The notes under the pieces: generated by a model
Database searches by the model: none
Seen by the model: only the letters and a program-made list of their open reading frames with translations
Told to the model about the DNA's origin: nothing
Shown here: one piece after another, positions 43,713 through 52,737 of the stretch
How the letters are laid out: each line of letters opens with the position of its first letter
Position numbering within the stretch: the stretch's first letter is position 1
DNA from: Terriglobales bacterium
Lineage (GTDB): Bacteria; Acidobacteriota; Terriglobia; Terriglobales; Acidobacteriaceae
DNA length: 64,000 nt
NCBI GenBank assembly: GCA_035764005.1
Contig: DASTZZ010000031.1
Coordinates: forward strand, 62,001 to 126,000
Direction of reading: 5' to 3'
Made by a program: the position numbers and the translations under genes

Positions 43713-44588
43713 TCAAAGCTGCAGCTTTTTTAGATATTCGCGGAACTGCGGCCCTAGTTCCTGACGCTTGAGCGCGAACTCGACTGTGGCTTTGAGGAAG
43801 CCGAGTTTGTCTCCTGCGTCGTGGCGCTTGCCTTCGTAGCGATAGCCGTAGATCTTTTCTTCTTTCAGCAGTAGGCGCATTCCGTCGGTAAGCTGTAGTT
43901 CTCCACCTGTGCCCAAAGGAGTGCGATCGAGCACCTCGAAAATTCGAGGCGTCAGAATGTAGCGACCGATAATTGCAAGATTCGATGGCGCTTCGTCAAG
44001 CCGCGGCTTTTCCACCATGTTGCGGACTTGATACAGGCGATCATTCCCTGCGACCGCAGTCGCGTCCAGAACGCCATAGGCTGAAATCCCTGGTCCATCC
44101 ACTTCCTGTGTGGCGATGATGCTCGACTGCGTGTTATCGAACTGATCGATCATCTGCTTCAGGCACGGCGGGTTCGCGTCGATGACGTCGTCCGCAAGCA
44201 GGACTGCAAATGGTTCATTGCCGACCAGCTCACGCGCCATCAGCACGGCGTGTCCGAGGCCCATCGCCTCTTTCTGACGAACGTAGGCGACGTGGATCAT
44301 GTCTGAGATCTGCCGCACTATCGTGAGCAGCTCAGTCTTCTTGCGCTCCTCGAGCATCTTCTCGAGCTCGTAGCTCACGTCGAAGTGATCTTCAATCGCG
44401 CTCTTGCCTCGGCCAGTAACGATAATGATTTGATCGCACCCGGCGGCGAGCGCCTCTTCCACGCCGTATTGAATGATGGGCTTGTCGACAATCGGCAGCA
44501 TTTCCTTGGGCTGAGCCTTCGTGGCGGGAAGGAAACGAGTGCCGAGTCCCGCTGCCGGGAAGACTGCCTTTCTTACTCTCATGGCCAT
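43713..44588 (-). CDS. galU: UTP-glucose-1-phosphate uridylyltransferase
   Basis: 291 residues; makes UDP-glucose from UTP and glucose-1-phosphate for exopolysaccharide and sugar interconversion. Signature VFPAAGLGTRFLPATKAQPKEMLPIVDKPIIQ at residues 7-38 is the nucleotide-binding motif, then IIVTGRGKSAIEDHFD and FAVLLADDVID (metal-binding Asp), YGVLDA, and YGYRYEGKRHDAGDKLGFL at the end. ATG 44588 with AGGA upstream; a second ATG two codons in is equally possible. Follows the hyuB gene by ~130 bases. Confidence 0.95.
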   Translation of the reverse strand: MAMRVRKAVFPAAGLGTRFLPATKAQPKEMLPIVDKPIIQYGVEEALAAGCDQIIIVTGRGKSAIEDHFDVSYELEKMLEERKKTELLTIVRQISDMIHVAYVRQKEAMGLGHAVLMARELVGNEPFAVLLADDVIDANPPCLKQMIDQFDNTQSSIIATQEVDGPGISAYGVLDATAVAGNDRLYQVRNMVEKPRLDEAPSNLAIIGRYILTPRIFEVLDRTPLGTGGELQLTDGMRLLLKEEKIYGYRYEGKRHDAGDKLGFLKATVEFALKRQELGPQFREYLKKLQL

Positions 44589-44722
44589 GAACGATGATCC
44601 TGCGCGACGCCAGCGCAACAAATGAAGGCTACGGAATCTTCGCCGAACTCACGGGCAGAGGCCGCAAGGGCGAACCGCGAATTATAGATGAACGCAAAGC
44701 GTCAGGAATGGCCGCAGCACTC

Positions 44723-46357
44723 TTAAGAAGCTCTACCCCAACCTCCGCCGCCTGGGGATTCAATCCTGACGCGCTCGCCGCGTTTCAGCCGAACAGTTCC
44801 CTTTTCGGGAATCGGATGTTCAGAGCCGTCCCCCCGGATTACGACATTGCGACCCGGAGCGCCATCGCTGCCGCCTTCCAGCCCATAGGGGCCACGCTTT
44901 CGGCGATCCGCCAATAACGTTACGTCGGCATCGCACAGCAGCTCCAGCTCGCGCACAATACCGTCACCCCCGACGTGCTTTCCTACTCCACCGCTGTTGG
45001 AGCGCAGCGAGTAGCGAGTCACGCGAAACGGATACGCGTACTCCAAAGCCTCGGCCGGAGTGTTCAGCGAATTTGTCATGTGGGTGTGGACGCCCGAGAT
45101 GCCATTTTGCGTTGGACGTGCGCCCATTCCGCCCGCGATCGTCTCGTAATAGGCAAATGGCTCGCCGGCACGCACGTGGTCTTTCGCGAAGAGCCCGCCA
45201 ATCGTGAGATTGTTCATCGTGCCTGACGAGGCGGCGGGAATGCGATCAGGAGCTGCTTTGGCCAGCGCGCGCAAGAGCGTGTCCACGATGCGCTGCGACA
45301 TCTCGACATTGCCGCCTGCGACTGCCGCGGGTGGGCGGGCGTTCACAACGGTTCCTGGCGGAGCAATTACCCGAACCGGGCGCATAATGCCTGCTGCAGC
45401 CGGAACATCCTCTGCGAGCAGGCAACGAAATACATAGAAGCAGGCAGAGTAAGTAATTGCCTCGACCGCGTTTACGCTGCCCTCGACCTGCGGACCGGAG
45501 CCGCTGAAGTCGATCGTCACCATCGGCTCTGTGCCGCGCTTCTTCGCATCGACACGCATTTTCACTGCCACTCGAACCGGCCGGTGTGAGATGCCATCGC
45601 TGTCGAGGAAATCTTCAGCGTCGTACTCCCCGTTGGGAAGACTGGCGAGGAGAGCACGCATCATGTGCTCGGCATATTCCTGCAGTTCATCTGCTGCGCG
45701 TTGAACGCGCACGATACCGTAGCGTTGGCATAATTCCGCGAGCCGATGCGCGCCAGTGTTGCAGGAAGCAATCTGCGCGCCGAGATCGCCCTCGCGCTCC
45801 GCCGGCGTACGCACGTTCGCAAGCACCATGTTGAGCATGTCGCCTTGGGTGATCCCTGCACGCACAAGGAGCACAGGAGGAATGCGCAAACCTTCCTGGT
45901 ATATGTCGCGCGAGAGTCCCATCGATCCCGCTGCCGCACCGCCGACATCGGCATGATGAGCGCGCGAAGCTACATAGAAATCAGGTTGCTGCTTGTTGCT
46001 CTTCCTCTTGCGGCCTCTGCCCGCCTTCCTCTGTTGAATAAAGACGGGAGCAACCAGCGTGATGTCTGGCAGATGCGTGCCGCCAGCGAACGGATCGTTG
46101 AGCATTGCGACATCACCTGGCCCAAGCTGCAATCGAGCAATTGCGGCCTGCACTGACATTGGCATCGAGCCGAGATGCACGGGCATGTGATCACCCATGG
46201 CAATCACTTGTGCGTCACCGTCGAAAACTGCGCAAGAGTAGTCGCGACGCTCGCGGATGTTCGGCGAAAACGCGCTACGACGCAGAGATGCGCCCATCTC
46301 TTCCGCTATGGAATGGAAGAGTTCGCGGAAAATTTCGAGTTCAACTGGATCGGCCAT
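44723..46357 (-). CDS. hyuB: hydantoinase B/oxoprolinase family protein
   Basis: 544 residues; ATP-dependent hydrolysis of hydantoin-like or 5-oxoproline-like rings, normally as a complex of HyuA and HyuB. Here HyuB stands alone. Conserved blocks: ELFHSIAEEMGASLRRSAFSPNIRERRDYSCAVFD, GDHMPVHLGSMPMSV, NDPFAGGTHLPDITLV, YVASRAHHADVGG, DFSGSGPQVEGSVNA, ETIAGGMGARP, and HTHMTNSLNTPAEALE. A HyuA partner would be needed for classic hydantoinase activity, but none is in the window. Confidence 0.9.
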   Translation of the reverse strand: MADPVELEIFRELFHSIAEEMGASLRRSAFSPNIRERRDYSCAVFDGDAQVIAMGDHMPVHLGSMPMSVQAAIARLQLGPGDVAMLNDPFAGGTHLPDITLVAPVFIQQRKAGRGRKRKSNKQQPDFYVASRAHHADVGGAAAGSMGLSRDIYQEGLRIPPVLLVRAGITQGDMLNMVLANVRTPAEREGDLGAQIASCNTGAHRLAELCQRYGIVRVQRAADELQEYAEHMMRALLASLPNGEYDAEDFLDSDGISHRPVRVAVKMRVDAKKRGTEPMVTIDFSGSGPQVEGSVNAVEAITYSACFYVFRCLLAEDVPAAAGIMRPVRVIAPPGTVVNARPPAAVAGGNVEMSQRIVDTLLRALAKAAPDRIPAASSGTMNNLTIGGLFAKDHVRAGEPFAYYETIAGGMGARPTQNGISGVHTHMTNSLNTPAEALEYAYPFRVTRYSLRSNSGGVGKHVGGDGIVRELELLCDADVTLLADRRKRGPYGLEGGSDGAPGRNVVIRGDGSEHPIPEKGTVRLKRGERVRIESPGGGGWGRAS

Positions 46358-46402
46358 CGGGGAGAAGCGCCGATTATAGAGGCGCAGGAACTCACAAAAT
46401 TC

Positions 46403-46431
46403 TTGACACTGAACGAAACAGGGCCCAATAT
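46403..46431 (+). promoter_or_regulatory. promoter of the 16-residue gene
   Basis: -35 TTGACA (46403-46408), perfect consensus, 17-base spacer, -10 CAATAT (46426-46431). It gives a leader of ~85 bases with the ribosome site GGAGG at 46511. Confidence 0.6.
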
Positions 46432-46524
46432 CTTGGGGTAGTAGTGCAGTAAGCGCAATAAGCGGAGTAGCTCTTGCAGCTCTCCAAACCTAAGGGAGAA
46501 CGTTCCACAAGGAGGAACTTAACG

Positions 46525-46575
46525 ATGCCAATGAAAAAGAAGGCCACAAAGAAGAAAGCAGCGAAGAAGAAATAA
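46525..46575 (+). CDS. 16-residue lysine-rich micro-protein
   Basis: ATG at 46525, GGAGGAA nine bases upstream, stop TAA. Encodes MPMKKKATKKKAAKKK: nine lysines in 16 residues, all other positions Met, Pro, Ala or Thr. The sequence has the pattern of a histone-H1-like or nucleic-acid-binding tail (KKKATKKKAAKKK). A promoter upstream and a perfect terminator at 46602-46629 make this a complete, single-gene transcription unit. It is far too short for most gene finders. I know no named family. Confidence 0.6.
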   Translation: MPMKKKATKKKAAKKK

Positions 46576-46601
46576 CTGCTGCTTTAGGCAAACTGATTTG
46601 C

Positions 46602-46629
46602 GGCCTTCGTGCCTAACGAAGGCCTTTTT
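46602..46629 (+). terminator. terminator of the 16-residue gene
   Basis: Hairpin GGCCTTCGT / ACGAAGGCC with a five-base loop and TTTTT directly after, 26 bases past the stop codon. Confidence 0.88.
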
Positions 46630-46662
46630 CATTTTGGGAATACAGAACCGCCGCCGGTTTCC

Positions 46663-47547
46663 TTAAAAGAGGGCAGGGGTGATCTTCATGCTCAGGTCCA
46701 CGGCTTGCGGGGAATGCGTGAGCGCGCCGACGGAGATGTAATCGACTCCCGTCTCAGCATAACTACGAACGTTCTCCAGATTCATTCCACCTGAAGCTTC
46801 CAGCGGAATACGGCGCGTGTGATTCGCCACCCGCTCCACAGCTTTGCGGACCGCAGCGGGATCCATGTTGTCGAGCAGGACAGCTTCAGCACCATTCGCC
46901 AACGCCTCTTCGAGATCTTCCATTGTCCGGACTTCGATTTCAATCGGCTGAGTTCCCACGCGCGCTTCATGGGCCTTTTTCAGGACCTGCGCGATCCCGC
47001 CGCCAAGGGAAATGTGATTGTTCTTGATCAGCACACCGTCGGAGAGATCGAGGCGATGATTATGTCCGCCGCCGCAGCGTACGGCATATTTATCGAGCAG
47101 ACGCATTCCCGGAACGGTCTTGCGGGTATCGAGAATACGCGCCTTCGTCCCTCCGATTACGTCCACGTACCGCCGCGTGATGGTCGCGATGCCGCTCATG
47201 CGCTGCAGCAGATTCAGGATCACGCGCTCGCAGGAAAGAATCACGCGTGCATTGTGGCGAATTACCGCAACTGCCTGGCGATCGTGGAGACGAACGCCGT
47301 CGAACACTTCAGGATGGCTGATGACCTCATGATGCCCAATGACAGACTTGTCGAGATTGCTGTAGATCTCGAGAATGCGATTCACGGCTCCAAGGCCAGA
47401 CAGGATGCATGCCTGCTTAGCGTGAATGGTCGCGGTAGCGCGCATGCGCGGATCGATGCAGGCTTGAGTCGTAGCGTCGCGCGTGGCGCGGTCTTCGAGA
47501 AGAGCGCGCTCGAGGATCTCTGAGATGCGACGGCTGTGCCAGTCCAA
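46663..47547 (-). CDS. nadC: nicotinate-nucleotide pyrophosphorylase (carboxylating)
   Basis: 294 residues; converts quinolinate plus PRPP to nicotinate mononucleotide in NAD synthesis. Begins with TTG (MDWHSRRISEILERALLED). Motifs: ERVILNLLQRMSGIATITRRYV, ARILDTRKTVPGMRLLDKYAVRCGGGHNHRLDLSDGVLIKNNHI (quinolinate and PRPP site, residues ~135-180), EIEVRTMEDLEEAL, LLDNMDP, LEASGGMNLENV and VDYISVGALTHS. Stands alone; nadA and nadB are not in the window. Confidence 0.95.
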   Translation of the reverse strand: MDWHSRRISEILERALLEDRATRDATTQACIDPRMRATATIHAKQACILSGLGAVNRILEIYSNLDKSVIGHHEVISHPEVFDGVRLHDRQAVAVIRHNARVILSCERVILNLLQRMSGIATITRRYVDVIGGTKARILDTRKTVPGMRLLDKYAVRCGGGHNHRLDLSDGVLIKNNHISLGGGIAQVLKKAHEARVGTQPIEIEVRTMEDLEEALANGAEAVLLDNMDPAAVRKAVERVANHTRRIPLEASGGMNLENVRSYAETGVDYISVGALTHSPQAVDLSMKITPALF

Positions 47548-47672
47548 TGCCTGAACTCGTCTGCAAAGTGTGGGACGACTGCAGTCGGGACAATTCTACC
47601 GTAGCTGTTCGGCAGTAGTCAGACGTAGGTGCCGCATCCTACAATGCTCTCCCCCTGTTGTAACGAGGTCAC

Positions 47673-49205
47673 ATGGCAAGCGCGGCAGCAGTTAACCTCG
47701 AAGAGGAGTTCAATCCGACCGACAAGCCCGCTGGTCCATGCGTGATGGTCGTCTTCGGAGCTGCCGGCGATCTCACCAGACGGAAGCTCGTTCCTGCACT
47801 CTTCAATCTCGCTAAAGACAAGCTGCTGCAGGACAACTTTGCCGTGGTCGGCGTATCGGTGGACGATCTAAGCGGCGATTCGTTTCGTAAGGAAGTCACG
47901 CAATTCGTGGAGCAGGAGAACCATGATAGCGATGCCTGGCGGTGGTTTTGCGAGCGGCTGTATTACGAACGCGGTGATTTCGGCGATGAAGCCACGTACG
48001 CCTGCCTGACCGAAAGGCTGCGTCAGATCGATTCCCAATATGGAACGGAAGGCAACTACTTATTTTACCTTGCGACTGCGCCGAAGTTTTTCGCGCAGAT
48101 CGTGGAGCAATTAGGTCGACACGCCCTCGCGTGTGAAGAGACCGGACACTGGCGTCGGGTGATCATCGAGAAACCATTTGGTCACGACCTCGAATCCGCC
48201 AAAACTCTGAACGCGCGGATTCAGTCTGTTCTCGCAGAAGATCAGATTTATCGCATTGATCATTACCTTGGCAAAGAGACAGTTCAGAACCTGCTCGTCT
48301 TTCGCTTCAGTAACAGCATCTTCGAGCCACTGTGGAATGATCGTTACATCGATCACGTGCAGATCACGAATGCCGAAACGGTGGGCGTCGAGCGGCGCGG
48401 CGGATACTTCGACAACGTCGGCACGATGCGCGACATGGTCCCGAACCACATCATGCAGCTCATCAGCCTCACGGCGATGGAGCCGCCGGCATCGTTCAGA
48501 TCCGAAGCTGTGCGCGACGAGCAGGCAAAGGTGCTGCATGCAATGAAGGCTTTCAATCCAGATGACGTCCTGCACGACTCGGTTCGCGGACAATATGGAG
48601 AAGGACAGATCGACGGCGCGACCGTGCCCGGCTATCGCAAGGAACCAGGCGTAGCTCCCGAGTCGCGCACAGAAACCTTCGTTGCCATGAAGCTCGAAAT
48701 CGACAACTGGCGCTGGGCCGGCGTTCCGTTTTACGTGCGCACAGGCAAGCGCCTCGCGCGCCGGCATACGGAGATCACCATCCAGTTCAAACGCACGCCG
48801 CTGCAGATCTTCCAGCACACCGCCGGGCATCAGTTGCGCACCAATCAACTCGTGATCCAGATTCAGCCGGAAGAGGGAATGATGCTCAGCTTCGGCGCGA
48901 AGATCCCTGGCTCGACGGTTCGCGTCGGATCGGTCGACATGAGCTGCGAATACGCCAAGTACTTCAAAACCGAACCCAAAACGGGATACGAAGTCCTGCT
49001 TTACGACTGCATGATCGGCGATCCCACGCTCTTCCAGCGCGCCGACATGGTCGAAGCCGGGTGGAGCGTCGTCGATCCCGTGCTCGACGTCTGGCGCGCC
49101 GTGCCCTCTCGCAAATTTCCCAACTATGCCGCGGGCACCTGGGGACCGAAGGAATCCGACGACCTGCTCGCGCGCGACGGCCGCAAATGGAGGGACATAC
49201 CATGA
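47673..49205 (+). CDS. zwf: glucose-6-phosphate 1-dehydrogenase
   Basis: 510 residues with GAGG six bases before the ATG; NADP-dependent first step of the oxidative pentose phosphate and Entner-Doudoroff routes. The dinucleotide motif [18 protein letters not shown] is at residues ~30-48, the substrate motif RIDHYLGKE at about 193-201, and the C-terminal domain includes [19 protein letters not shown]. Its stop overlaps the glk start codon (ATGA) so the two are translationally coupled. Confidence 0.96.
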   Translation: MASAAAVNLEEEFNPTDKPAGPCVMVVFGAAGDLTRRKLVPALFNLAKDKLLQDNFAVVGVSVDDLSGDSFRKEVTQFVEQENHDSDAWRWFCERLYYERGDFGDEATYACLTERLRQIDSQYGTEGNYLFYLATAPKFFAQIVEQLGRHALACEETGHWRRVIIEKPFGHDLESAKTLNARIQSVLAEDQIYRIDHYLGKETVQNLLVFRFSNSIFEPLWNDRYIDHVQITNAETVGVERRGGYFDNVGTMRDMVPNHIMQLISLTAMEPPASFRSEAVRDEQAKVLHAMKAFNPDDVLHDSVRGQYGEGQIDGATVPGYRKEPGVAPESRTETFVAMKLEIDNWRWAGVPFYVRTGKRLARRHTEITIQFKRTPLQIFQHTAGHQLRTNQLVIQIQPEEGMMLSFGAKIPGSTVRVGSVDMSCEYAKYFKTEPKTGYEVLLYDCMIGDPTLFQRADMVEAGWSVVDPVLDVWRAVPSRKFPNYAAGTWGPKESDDLLARDGRKWRDIP

Positions 49206-50209
49206 TGATTCTCGCCGGGGACATTGGAGCCACGCACAGCCGTGTCGCCGCCTTTCAGGCCGAAGGCAACAAGTTTCCGCTGGTTGTCGAAAAAATCTAT
49301 GAGAGCCAAGAATACAGCGGTCTCGCACAGATCGCCGGCGAATTTATTCGCAGCGAAGGCATTCCTGCACAAAGCGCCTGCTTTGCCGTAGCTGGCCCGG
49401 TACGTGGAGGCAAGAGCAAGATATCGAATCTGCCCTGGACCATCGATTCGCGCGAGCTGATGCGCCAGCTGAATCTCAGAAACGTTGGGTTGATCAATGA
49501 TCTAGAAGCCTACGCCTACGGACTCGATTCGCTCGAATCGAAGGACTTCATCACTCTCCATCCGGGATCCGAGGACGCGGAAGGAAACACTGCCGTGATC
49601 TCCGCCAGCACCGGACTGGGTGAGGCTGGCCTGTTATGGGACGGATTCCGCCAGCATCCGTTTGCCTGCGAAGGAGGGCACTCCGACTTTGCACCGCGTA
49701 ACGAACTACAGATCGAACTGCTGAAGTATCTGCTTAGCCGATACAAAACCGTCAGCTATGAGCGCGTACTCTCCGGCGGCGGTATCAACAATGTCTATGA
49801 CTTCCTGCGCCACACAAAGCGAGCCGAAGAGCCTCCCTGGCTGCGAGAACAAATGGCGGCTACCAAAGATCCGCCGGCACTGATCTCGCAATTGGCGCTG
49901 GAAAAGAAGGCTCCGATTTGCGAGCAGACGATGTCAATTTTTGTAAGTGTTTATGGTGCCGAGGCAGGAAACTGCGCGCTGAAATTCATGTCGCTGGGAG
50001 GCATTTATATCGGCGGAAGCATCGCTGCCAAGAATATTCCGCTTATGAAGAGCCCGGAATTCCTGGACGCCTTCTTCGATAAAGGTCGCATGCGTTCTTT
50101 GCTTCAAGACATGCCGATAAGAATTGTGCTGAACGACGATGCTGGCCTCTTGGGCGCGGCGCGCTATGCCTGCATACAAAAAGCATTCGGCGCCGCACAG
50201 TGGGCGTAA
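49202..50209 (+). CDS. glk: glucokinase
   Basis: 335 residues from ATG 49202, inside the zwf stop, GGAGGG upstream. Belongs to the bacterial Glk family: [15 protein letters not shown] (phosphate loop), [33 protein letters not shown] (catalytic Asp), [10 protein letters not shown] and [31 protein letters not shown], and [14 protein letters not shown]...[13 protein letters not shown]. It makes glucose-6-phosphate, the substrate of Zwf encoded by the upstream gene, so this is a glucose-oxidation operon. A terminator follows. Confidence 0.95.
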   Translation: MMILAGDIGATHSRVAAFQAEGNKFPLVVEKIYESQEYSGLAQIAGEFIRSEGIPAQSACFAVAGPVRGGKSKISNLPWTIDSRELMRQLNLRNVGLINDLEAYAYGLDSLESKDFITLHPGSEDAEGNTAVISASTGLGEAGLLWDGFRQHPFACEGGHSDFAPRNELQIELLKYLLSRYKTVSYERVLSGGGINNVYDFLRHTKRAEEPPWLREQMAATKDPPALISQLALEKKAPICEQTMSIFVSVYGAEAGNCALKFMSLGGIYIGGSIAAKNIPLMKSPEFLDAFFDKGRMRSLLQDMPIRIVLNDDAGLLGAARYACIQKAFGAAQWA

Positions 50210-50226
50210 GCTAATATCCGACGTGG

Positions 50227-50253
50227 AGCCGGGCGCCACCGCCCGGGCTTTTC
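50227..50253 (+). terminator. terminator of zwf-glk
   Basis: GC-rich hairpin AGCCGGGCG / CGCCCGGGCT with one bulge, followed by TTTTCTCT, 17 bases past the glk stop. Confidence 0.8.
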
Positions 50254-50269
50254 TCTGGTGGTATCGAAG

Positions 50270-51067
50270 ATGCCCAAGCCTTGCGACTTCCTGCTGATGC
50301 GCTACGTTCCTGACCCGTTCAAGGACGAGTTCGTCAACATCGGCGTCCTGCTCCTCGGACGCGAGGACGACTACGCCGGCGTGCAGTTCACGCGCGACTG
50401 GAGCCGCGTGCGCTGCCTCGATCCGCAGGCGGATATCGATGTTCTCGAAACCCTTGAAAGAGATCTCCGCGATCAGGTACGCACACCGGAGTTGCGCAAG
50501 CAGACGATGCATCGTCTGCAGGAAACACTTTCTACAGGACTGCAATTGTCCAACTCGCACGCACTGTTATCGGATTCTCCGGAGCAGGACCTGGAGCGGC
50601 TGGCAAGAACCTATCTCGAGCACCCTGTACCAAAACGGGAATCACGACTCGGGGCTCGCCAGCGCATCGTTTCGCAAATGCGCGAAGCCTTCGAAGCGGC
50701 AGGCGTATGGGAGTCGCTCACGAAGAATATTCGCGCCTCGAAATACACGCATCCCGGCGACTCACTGCGCATCGACTGTTGCTACCAACCGAACGGCGTG
50801 ATTCGTTTGTTCCAAGGAGTCTCGCTGCGTAGCGATCCAAACAGCGCCAAGGTCCTCGCTTTCAGCTATCCCGCGTTGACGGAAGGCATCGCTCGCGTCG
50901 AGAGGGCGAAGGCCGATCTGACTGCCATCGTCGATGAGTCGCTCGATCGCCAAGACGACGCCGTGCAATTCGCCATTGCGAGTTTGAGGCGCAGCAACAT
51001 TCATGTAGCGCCGCTCGCCGAGATGGGTGCCATCGCCGAGCGTGCGCGTCAGGAAATGCGCCTGTAG
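50270..51067 (+). CDS. DUF3037 family protein
   Basis: 265 residues from ATG 50270 (MPKPCDFLLMRYVPDPFKDE); an in-frame GTG four codons upstream is possible. I recognise DUF3037 from its N-terminal CDFLLMRYVPDPFKDEFVNIGVLLLGRED. The function is unknown; in many bacteria DUF3037 genes accompany HipA-like kinases, but no such gene is visible here. The C-terminal portion (VLAFSYPALTEGIARVERA KADLTAIVDESL) is helical. The gene begins immediately after the zwf-glk terminator. Confidence 0.82.
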   Translation: MPKPCDFLLMRYVPDPFKDEFVNIGVLLLGREDDYAGVQFTRDWSRVRCLDPQADIDVLETLERDLRDQVRTPELRKQTMHRLQETLSTGLQLSNSHALLSDSPEQDLERLARTYLEHPVPKRESRLGARQRIVSQMREAFEAAGVWESLTKNIRASKYTHPGDSLRIDCCYQPNGVIRLFQGVSLRSDPNSAKVLAFSYPALTEGIARVERAKADLTAIVDESLDRQDDAVQFAIASLRRSNIHVAPLAEMGAIAERARQEMRL

Positions 51068-51273
51068 CTTATAAAACAGCGAAAGGACCGGCGGCCGCCC
51101 CGACCGGGTGTTTCCGCATATTTCTGCAAAAGCTTGGGTTCTAGAGCATCTTGATCGTTGCTGTATTGTGCAGTCGCGTTGAGGTGGAGGTCAGTTACCG
51201 TCCGCGGTAGCGGATGGGTCGATCTTGTCTCAAGGGTACCCATTCGCTCCCGCGCAACGCGTCCGGTAACAGG

Positions 51274-51463
51274 CTACGGATTTATCCGTAGGCGAGGCTT
51301 TAGCCTCGTTTAGACGTGCGCATTCGAATTGCGGCTTTAGCCGCGGCCCGTTTTGGAAGTTTCCGTGATCGTGTGAAACTACAAAACTCCGCGGCTAAAG
51401 CCGAAAATCTCTTCGTAGGTGTATGGACGAGGCTGAAGCCTCGCCCACGCATAAATGCGTGGG
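51274..51463. repeat. cluster of six short hairpins
   Basis: Within the 462-base gap 51068-51529 lie perfect or near-perfect hairpins: CTACGGATTTATCCGTAG (51274), CGAGGCTTTAGCCTCG (51293), GCGGCTTTAGCCGC (51331), CGGCTAAAGCCG (51392), CGAGGCTGAAGCCTCG (51428) and CCCACGCATAAATGCGTGGG (51444). The GGCTTTAGCC core repeats in both orientations. This is a REP/BIME-type element, possibly mobile in origin. The preceding segment (51068-51270) shows nothing. Confidence 0.8.
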
Positions 51464-51529
51464 CTGTCACCAATGTTGGTGCCCGGAGTGATCCACGCAT
51501 CCAACGTCGCTCCTTGTACCATCTGAGTG

Positions 51530-52153
51530 ATGATCGCGCTCGGGCCTCTCCTCGCACCATTCATACAAGAGCCGCTTTCGCCCGAGCAGTTCCAACAACT
51601 GCAAGCGCATTTGGAATTGCTGCTGAAATGGAATGCCAAGATCAGCCTCACCGCCATACGCGATCCGCAGGAGATCGTGCGCCGACACTTCGGCGAATCA
51701 CTGTTCGCGGGCGCTCAGCTCGATCCAAAACCTCATACGCGATTGGCGGACTTGGGCTCTGGCGCCGGATTTCCAGGTTTACCGATTGCAGTTTTGCGGC
51801 CGGAGATCAAGGTCACGCTCATCGAGTCCAAGCAAAAGAAAGTCGCATTCCTGCGCGAAGTGATCCGCAACGCGCAGATCGGCAACGCCAGTATTTATGC
51901 AGGACGCGCGGAAGACGTGTCGAACAGGTCACAAATTGTGACACTGCGAGCAGTAGAGAAGTTCGAGTCTGTTCTGCCTATTGCTGCATCGCTGCTCGAA
52001 GCTCATGGCGAGCTCGCCCTTCTGATCGGAGCCGCGCAAGCGCAGATCGCGACAACAAAGTTGCTGCACTTTGAGTGGAAGGAACCTGTGAGCATTCCCG
52101 AATCGCGCGAACGCGTGCTGTTCATGGGCAGCAAATCAACCACAGTCCCTTAA
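51530..52153 (+). CDS. rsmG: 16S rRNA (guanine-N7)-methyltransferase RsmG
   Basis: 207 residues; methylates G527 of 16S rRNA. AdoMet motif LADLGSGAGFPGLPIAVLRP at about residues 69-88, then VTLIESKQKKVAFLREVIRNA and TLRAVEKFESVLPIAASLLE. The N-terminus (LLKWNAKISLTAIRDPQEIVRRHFGESLF) is typical of GidB/RsmG. The ATG is preceded by a GTG in frame. It lies upstream of parA-parB, the order seen near many bacterial replication origins. Confidence 0.93.
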   Translation: MIALGPLLAPFIQEPLSPEQFQQLQAHLELLLKWNAKISLTAIRDPQEIVRRHFGESLFAGAQLDPKPHTRLADLGSGAGFPGLPIAVLRPEIKVTLIESKQKKVAFLREVIRNAQIGNASIYAGRAEDVSNRSQIVTLRAVEKFESVLPIAASLLEAHGELALLIGAAQAQIATTKLLHFEWKEPVSIPESRERVLFMGSKSTTVP

Positions 52154-52239
52154 TTTCCCGAGTTGGGAATGAGGACAGAGAGCCACTGGGCTGCTCAGGT
52201 CCCGGGCTGCAGAGAGGGCGGCTTGGCAGACCACGGACC

Positions 52240-52371
52240 GAACCGGCGCCGGTAGCCGGTGGGGCAGCTGCTTGTTTTGCGGCTGCGCTACTCGTGACTG
52301 CGTGCGCGCGGTCACTCTCGGAGCTGGCCGCTCGGCCATCTCCGCCCCGACCGGCTCCGCCGGCGGTTCTG
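52240..52371. repeat. structured repeat, copy B (~130 nt)
   Basis: Starts GAACCGGCGCCGGTAGCCGG and ends near CCGGCGGTTCTG. It shares with copy A (34252) the blocks GTGGGGCAG, GCGGCTGCGCT, GGAGCTGGCC and ATCTCCG in the same order and spacing. It lies 87 bases after rsmG. Confidence 0.8.
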
Positions 52372-52517
52372 TTTTGCGCTCTCCGGCATCCACCATTCGG
52401 TTGCTATTTGGCAGCTACCCACGGCCTACCCCGGCGGTTCTGTCCGATCATCGCGAGCGGGGAATCAAGGTGGTAAACATAGTTTGGTCGCCGATTCGAC
52501 CGATCAATTTCCGATAA

Positions 52518-52533
52518 TGTTCCACGTGGAACA
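52518..52533. promoter_or_regulatory. parS site 1
   Basis: TGTTCCACGTGGAACA, 16 bases, perfect palindrome and exact chromosomal parS consensus (TGTTNCACGTGNAACA). Binding site of ParB. Confidence 0.93.
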
Positions 52534-52570
52534 TCCCATCCCTCAAAAGTGCCTCCCCGAACGAACCCTT

Positions 52571-52669
52571 TTATCCACATGGATTTCCACGCTATCGTGT
52601 CCCGCACTGCCCGCTGATAATCGGCGGCTTAGCGGAATTGTTCCACGTGGAACAACCTACTTATCCACG
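52571..52669. promoter_or_regulatory. DnaA-box-like sequences between parS sites
   Basis: TTATCCACA at 52571-52579 is an exact E. coli-type DnaA box; TTATCCACG at 52661-52669 differs by one base. A third candidate, TTATCCACC on the minus strand, lies at 54714-54706. These lie around rsmG-parA-parB, so replication origin function is possible, but no AT-rich unwinding region is obvious. Confidence 0.5.
52639..52654. promoter_or_regulatory. parS site 2
   Basis: Exact TGTTCCACGTGGAACA, 105 bases past site 1 and 84 bases ahead of the parA start. Confidence 0.93.
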
Positions 52670-52737
52670 CGAGTGCACCAAAATCAGGCGTTGTCCTTCG
52701 AAAAGACGAGCAGTTAGCTTCAGAGTTGAGGACTAAC

